Shown: one piece after another, positions 16,501-19,055 of the stretch
Position numbering within the stretch: position 1 is the stretch's first letter
How the letters are laid out: each line of letters opens with the position of its first letter
Assembly (NCBI GenBank): GCA_934130265.1
Contig: CAKOYC010000008.1
Location: 1-19,055, forward strand
Source: an uncultured Bacilli bacterium
GTDB taxonomy: Bacteria > Bacillota_I > Bacilli_A > RF39 > UBA660
Reading direction: 5' to 3'
DNA: 19,055 bases
Made by a program: the position numbers and the translations under genes
Notes under the pieces: model-generated
Told to the model about the DNA's origin: nothing
What the model saw: only the letters and a program-made list of their open reading frames with translations
Databases searched by the model: none

Positions 16501-17023
16501 TAAGGAACTTTCTAATGGTGATTATTACTTGAGGGAAACAAAGACTCCAGATTCAGTTGTTTTAAATTCTAATTTAGTTTATTTTACAATTGATGATAAT
16601 AAGGAAATGTCTATTAACTTTACTAATGATTTTACTAAAGTATATATAAGCAAAAAAGATATGGCAAATAGTGAGGAAATTGAAGGAGCTTCTTTAACCC
16701 TTACTGATAAGAATGGTATAGTTGTTAAAGAATGGACTTCCTCTAAAGATCCTTATTACATTGAAAGATTGCCAGTTGGTGTATATACCTTAAAAGAAGT
16801 AGTAGCTCCTAAAGGATATGTTTTAAATACTTCAACAGTTACTTTTGAAGTTAAGGAAACAGGAGATATTCAAACAGCTACGATATTTAATACAAAACCA
16901 CTAGAAGATGTACCTAATACTTCTAAAAAGACAGGTATTTTCTATATAGTTGGTACTATTATTACTTTAATTGGTGTATCAATACTAGCTATATACTTAA
17001 AAGAGAATAAGACTCTAGGTTAA
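13508..17023 (+). CDS. Surface adhesin with thioester domain, nine SpaA/Cna-B repeats and sortase-like tail
   Basis: The 1171-residue cell-surface protein has these parts in order. Hydrophobic signal segment at 11-27, with a likely cut near LTSYA. Thioester-type domain at about 40-290: YCLE gives C89 and LTQIAVW gives Q138, the pair that forms an internal Cys-Gln thioester in TED adhesins and can bond covalently to a target amine. Nine prealbumin-like repeats at 334-1129, about 88 residues each, with the isopeptide pattern KxD near each start (K339 in the first) and E-x-x-A-P-x-G-Y near the end. VPNTS (1135-1139), a membrane segment (about 1143-1164) and the short tail KENKTLG, resembling a sortase signal. 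The eighth repeat is degenerate. ATG 13508 is the only in-frame start, although AGGAGG (13488-13493) is 14 bp away. The target is unknown. Confidence 0.9.
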   Translation: MNIRKISTKNLVRILVVLIVLIGGIFAKKTLTSYALLESSEAPSKLVTSTGNVMSDRVSLFDDLDENEAISLVPFYGTDDNGNKYTVYCLEKSKDFASNQTVTKVDTPLDDGYTYIIKNGYPNKSLTENNKNDNYLTQIAVWLYQDRSAGVSDTTNGVLTANQKSSIKKSSYYSVINNLVTGAMNAKNTTNITNPTFSVSSGTLSTDSDNTYLVSNVMRITSNTDEFINYKVVASSSDILASDIEILDENNNVITTNSAIAKDKGFKIRIPLAKIKKASSINIDIINNYKDYKTYGYEPPEGMKDTMQKSFVSLLAANVTSKQISTSLNMPVGSITINKIDSTTNNNLAGANFTIKRLATNEIVDSFTTTTTAHVTSNLLPGNYEITETAAPSGYYITDKTTNITITSNDLNKTKTITNSQAEVSIRKIDSVSKQVVSGAVLKIVNSANQTVKTITTTNDYTKITGLSLGTYKVVEVTAPDGYTVNTTAKEFTLSSTNPKVTLDYADQQNETIIVKKDAKTNTILAGATLKVINKDTSEVIDTFVTTTTGHSIKGLKAGTYKVIEEAAPSGYTKSDAIVEFTISNNQTEVQTVTFYNSTNQISITKVDADTNEVLDNAKFNILNSNNQIVKTFTTTKEAYLLDKLAVGKYYLEEIEAPSGYVLNKEKVAFEVTATTKNLQVVFKNKKNSLKLGKIDATTKEYLAGAKMKLTDSDGKTVKEFTSESNLTTITGLKTGTYYLEEIEAPNGYIKNTTKNKIVITNTSDEVTSTIENKKIKVSLSKVDADTNKQIAGVLFELLDSSKNVIGTFTTTDTKTDISSLIALKEGDYYLREKSTKDGYVLDNSLHKFTINSSNYDFTITLKNKLNEVRLGKIDAKTKKYIKGATLKLSSVTYSDFEPVTFVSEEDATSIKGLKVGKYILEEVKAPEGYVTSNSKIYFDVTSSGVVKTETIKNDILSISINNKKVTVNANKGYSFTIYNSDGTKVEELTIKDSSVTSKELSNGDYYLRETKTPDSVVLNSNLVYFTIDDNKEMSINFTNDFTKVYISKKDMANSEEIEGASLTLTDKNGIVVKEWTSSKDPYYIERLPVGVYTLKEVVAPKGYVLNTSTVTFEVKETGDIQTATIFNTKPLEDVPNTSKKTGIFYIVGTIITLIGVSILAIYLKENKTLG
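14507..16894 (+). repeat. Nine tandem SpaA/Cna-B-like domain repeats inside the adhesin
   Basis: Repeat starts are at about residues 334, 423, 512, 601, 689, 777, 868, 957 and 1044. Repeats 1-7 and 9 have Lys in the first strand. The pattern E-x-x-A-P-x-G-Y is kept in repeats 1-5, 7 and 9. Repeat 6 keeps the Glu but has TKDGY, and repeat 8 has lost the lysine and the APxGY. They are diverged at the DNA level, so recent copying is not obvious. Confidence 0.85.
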
Positions 17024-17035
17024 TTCTAGGGTTTT
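17012..17035 (+). terminator. Intrinsic terminator with the adhesin stop codon in its loop
   Basis: ACTCTAG (17012-17018) pairs with CTAGGGT (17026-17032), with one G-U pair. The loop GTTAATT contains the TAA stop at 17021-17023. TTTT and further T-rich sequence follow. Confidence 0.7.
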
Positions 17036-17055
17036 ATTTATTTTGTAAAAAATAT

Positions 17056-17083
17056 TTGAAAAAAGTAATTCCTATGTTATTAT
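17056..17083 (+). promoter_or_regulatory. Strong promoter of the TasA-like gene
   Basis: TTGAAA (17056-17061), a 16-bp spacer, and TATTAT (17078-17083) preceded by TGT (extended -10). It is followed by a strong AGGAGG (17098-17103) 6 bp before ATG 17110, which suggests high expression. Confidence 0.75.
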
Positions 17084-17109
17084 ATATATAGGTAGAGAGG
17101 AGGCTAGGA

Positions 17110-17763
17110 ATGGAAAAGAATAGAACAGTACAGTTAGTTGCAATTTTAGCACTTGTGGTTGGAGTTGTTGGTTTATCAATTGGTTTCGCCGCATTTTCTA
17201 ATACTTTAAAGATTCAATCTAGTGCTGAAGTAACTCCAAGTAAAGATACTTTAAATGTTGATTTTTCAAGTTCAGATACAGCCGTTGAAACTAGTAAAAT
17301 AACACCAGTTACTGATCCAGTTGGAGTAGTTGCTACAGAAGCTACAATTGATAACACAAGTGATCCAACTATCAAAAACTTAAGTGCTACATTTAAAGAA
17401 CCAGGACAAAAAGCAGTATACAGTTTTTATGCTTATAATGCTGGAGAACTAGAAGCTTACTTAAAAAGTATTGTTTATGCTAATGTAACAGGAGCAAATT
17501 CAACTAAAGTTTGTACAGCTAAAGAAGGAACCACTGATGCTTTAGTTCAAAAGGCTTGTAACGGAATATCTGTTAAAGTTAAAGTAGGAAGTGAAGCAGA
17601 AACAAATAGTGGTATTGCTAATATTTCAAATCACTCATTAGTAAAAAATGCATCTGAACAAGTTACTGTAACTTTAGAATATGCAGCAGGTTCAGATAGA
17701 GCAGATGGAGATTTTACTGTTTCTTTTGGAGACATTACTCTAAATTATAGTTCAGTAGATTAA
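17110..17763 (+). CDS. TasA/camelysin-like secreted protein with SipW-type signal peptide
   Basis: The 217-residue protein has a hydrophobic segment (about 8-28, VQLVAILALVVGVVGLSIGFA) and then AAFSNTLKIQSSAEV, the pattern of SipW-dependent signal peptides and the first strand of TasA-like fibre proteins. The mature part is Ser/Thr/Val-rich and looks all-beta, with no anchor. C135 and C150 are the only cysteines and could form a disulfide. A strong promoter, strong ribosome site and terminator point to an abundant product. The next gene encodes the matching type of signal peptidase. Family proteins form extracellular fibres or act as camelysin-like surface proteins; whether this one assembles into fibres cannot be told from sequence. 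The TasA assignment rests on pattern, not close similarity. Confidence 0.72.
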   Translation: MEKNRTVQLVAILALVVGVVGLSIGFAAFSNTLKIQSSAEVTPSKDTLNVDFSSSDTAVETSKITPVTDPVGVVATEATIDNTSDPTIKNLSATFKEPGQKAVYSFYAYNAGELEAYLKSIVYANVTGANSTKVCTAKEGTTDALVQKACNGISVKVKVGSEAETNSGIANISNHSLVKNASEQVTVTLEYAAGSDRADGDFTVSFGDITLNYSSVD

Positions 17764-17771
17764 AAAAATAT

Positions 17772-17796
17772 TGGCACGGTTTTTACTGTGCCATTT
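17772..17796 (+). terminator. Hairpin after the TasA-like gene, weak terminator or attenuator
   Basis: TGGCACGGT (17772-17780) pairs with ACTGTGCCA (17785-17793) over 9 bp around a TTTT loop. Only three T follow, so some read-through into the signal peptidase gene 16 bp later is likely. Such an arrangement gives much secreted substrate and little peptidase. Confidence 0.65.
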
Positions 17797-17811
17797 GTGA
17801 TAGGTGATAAA

Positions 17812-18942
17812 ATGAAAAAAAGTTATAAAAGATTAGCTCTATTTGCCTTTATCTTTATTTTGTTATTTTTACTGAATAGTTTTGTATTTAAAATACTTAG
17901 TCAACCACTTTTAAATGGAATAGTTATTTTCCTAATTATTATAAGTTACTTCTTATTTGGTTTTGAAAAAGATAGACATAGATATACCAAAGATATAATC
18001 TTAGAAATCATTATAATTTTAATATCTTTTTTTCTACTATATTATTTATTAGGAATATTAGTAGGATTTGCTAAAACAGCTAATTATCTTACTATTAAAT
18101 CAATTGTAAAGATTATTATTCCCCTAATTATTTATATAGTTTTAAAAGAGTTTTTAAGATATCAATTACTAACTAAAGCAAGTGAAAATAAAGCTTTGAT
18201 AACTATAATTACTATCTTCTATATTATGATGGATTTAACTATTCCCTTTTCTTTTCATAGTCTTACTTTAGGTAAAGAAATATTTGTATTAATCGCAGTT
18301 ACTTTTCTGCCTATAGTAACTGAAAATATTTTATTATCGTTTTTAAGTCTTAATTTTGGATATAAACCAAATATATTATATTTAATAATAATTAAATTAT
18401 ATTGGTATATACTACCGATAGTTCCAAATCCTAATGAATATATCTACTCTTTGATCTTTTTTCTACTCCCAGTAGTTATCTTATTAAAAATAAAAAGATG
18501 GTTAGCTAAAGATAGAGTAGAATCTATTGTAGAAGATAGTTATAAAAAAAGAAAAAGTGAACTAATTTATTATATCCCTTCTATACTCTTAGTTTTTACT
18601 CTGGTATATTTTGTATCAGGTTATTTTAGATATTATGCTATAGCAGTAGCAAGTGGTTCTATGGAAGATGTTATTTATAAGGGTGATGTAGTAATAGTTG
18701 ATCAAAAATATAAAGACTTTACAAGTACTGATATTATCGCTTATAAATATAATGATAAGGTAGTAGTACATAGAATCTATAAAATAATAGATATAAATGA
18801 TTCATATTATATTTATACTAAAGGTGATGCAAATAAAGAATATGATAAATATAAAATAACTAAAGATATGGTAATTGGCGTAGTCAAATTTAAAATACCA
18901 TTCATTGGTTATCCCACAGTTTTATTAAATGAAAAATGGTAA
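17812..18942 (+). CDS. SipW/ER-type signal peptidase I with multi-spanning membrane domain
   Basis: Membrane serine protease that removes signal peptides outside the membrane. The protein has 376 residues from ATG 17812, with AGGTGAT just upstream (17802-17808); a GTG at 17788 would add eight residues but lies in the hairpin. The C-terminal 110 residues are the S26 domain: ASGSMED with nucleophile S283, VVVHRIY with H320, and KGDANKEYD with D339 and D345. His in place of the bacterial Lys marks the SipW/archaeal/eukaryotic ER type. Residues 1-270 hold about eight hydrophobic segments, whereas SipW is near 190 residues with few segments. The gene follows a TasA-like substrate candidate. The function of the extra membrane domain is unknown. 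The symbol sipW is not given because of this different architecture. Confidence 0.9.
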   Translation: MKKSYKRLALFAFIFILLFLLNSFVFKILSQPLLNGIVIFLIIISYFLFGFEKDRHRYTKDIILEIIIILISFFLLYYLLGILVGFAKTANYLTIKSIVKIIIPLIIYIVLKEFLRYQLLTKASENKALITIITIFYIMMDLTIPFSFHSLTLGKEIFVLIAVTFLPIVTENILLSFLSLNFGYKPNILYLIIIKLYWYILPIVPNPNEYIYSLIFFLLPVVILLKIKRWLAKDRVESIVEDSYKKRKSELIYYIPSILLVFTLVYFVSGYFRYYAIAVASGSMEDVIYKGDVVIVDQKYKDFTSTDIIAYKYNDKVVVHRIYKIIDINDSYYIYTKGDANKEYDKYKITKDMVIGVVKFKIPFIGYPTVLLNEKW

Positions 18943-18954
18943 GAGGTGATAAAA

Positions 18955-19055
18955 TTGAAAAAAACAAGGAGTCAAAGATTAGAAACTAGACAAAAAAAGA
19001 TGAGAAAAAAAGTAGTAAAACGTAAAAAATTAAGATTAAAGAAACCATACTTCTC
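18955..19055 (+). CDS. Start of a very basic protein, 3' truncated by the window
   Basis: A TTG start at 18955 is preceded by GAGGTGAT (18943-18950), the same ribosome site style as its neighbours, 12 bp after the peptidase stop. The 33 visible residues begin KKTRSQRLETRQKK and are dense in Lys and Arg, ending in KKPYFS with no stop. Such a stretch could be a cytoplasmic N-terminus before a membrane segment. I do not recognise the family. Its place suggests one operon with the signal peptidase. Confidence 0.55.
   Translation, partial: MKKTRSQRLETRQKKMRKKVVKRKKLRLKKPYF

Noticed and set aside
13508..17023. CRISPR-like or recent tandem DNA repeat in the adhesin gene
   Set aside because: The similarity is at protein-domain level with period near 265 bp and much divergence; there are no short identical repeats with regular spacers.
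17788..17811. Upstream GTG start for the signal peptidase
   Set aside because: It falls inside the hairpin after the TasA-like gene; AGGTGAT before ATG 17812 decides the start.
1..19055. Mobile element or prophage signs
   Set aside because: I see no transposase, integrase, tRNA gene or terminal inverted repeats, and all genes share strand, codon use and ribosome-site style.

Overview
The window is very AT-rich and all recognised genes lie on the + strand. It uses the standard bacterial code: TGA ends the first gene and tryptophans are TGG. Ribosome binding sites of the AGGAGGTGAT type, a T-box leader, the hrcA-grpE-dnaK order and Gram-positive surface proteins point to a Firmicute. Mollicute-like GatA features and BspA-like surface repeats suggest an uncultured gut Bacilli lineage of the RF39 kind. 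That placement is an inference.

Layout. (1) 1-6114 is a heat-shock operon: the 3' part of hrcA, then grpE, dnaK, an M3 oligoendopeptidase (pepF type) and dnaJ. It ends in a terminator whose loop is the dnaJ stop codon. (2) 6179-8148 holds two exported proteins: an unknown 162-residue protein, and a TasA/SipW-type N-terminal module joined to BspA-like repeats. The second gene has its own promoter and a structured leader that I can fold as a three-way junction. (3) 8206-13446 is a T-box-controlled operon gatC-gatA-gatB-aspS. The T-box specifier reads AAC (Asn), and AspRS has a residue typical of non-discriminating enzymes. This fits Asn-tRNA(Asn) being made by the indirect, transamidation route. 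(4) 13450-19055 is a surface and secretion region: a 1171-residue adhesin with a predicted Cys-Gln thioester domain, nine SpaA/Cna-B-like repeats and a sortase-like tail; a TasA/SipW-type secreted protein; a membrane-embedded signal peptidase of the Ser-His-Asp (SipW/ER) type; and the start of a very basic protein.

How it works together. HrcA, GrpE, DnaK and DnaJ are the regulator and the Hsp70 cycle. GatCAB with AspRS probably form an Asn (and possibly Gln) tRNA charging system that senses uncharged tRNA(Asn). The signal peptidase probably processes the TasA-like protein beside it and perhaps the BspA-like protein at 6872, while the adhesin probably binds a host or surface target covalently.

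The least explained items are the structured leader at 6711-6843, the Cys/His-rich tail on GrpE, the multi-spanning membrane domain on the SipW-type peptidase, and the hairpin without a U tract after dnaK.
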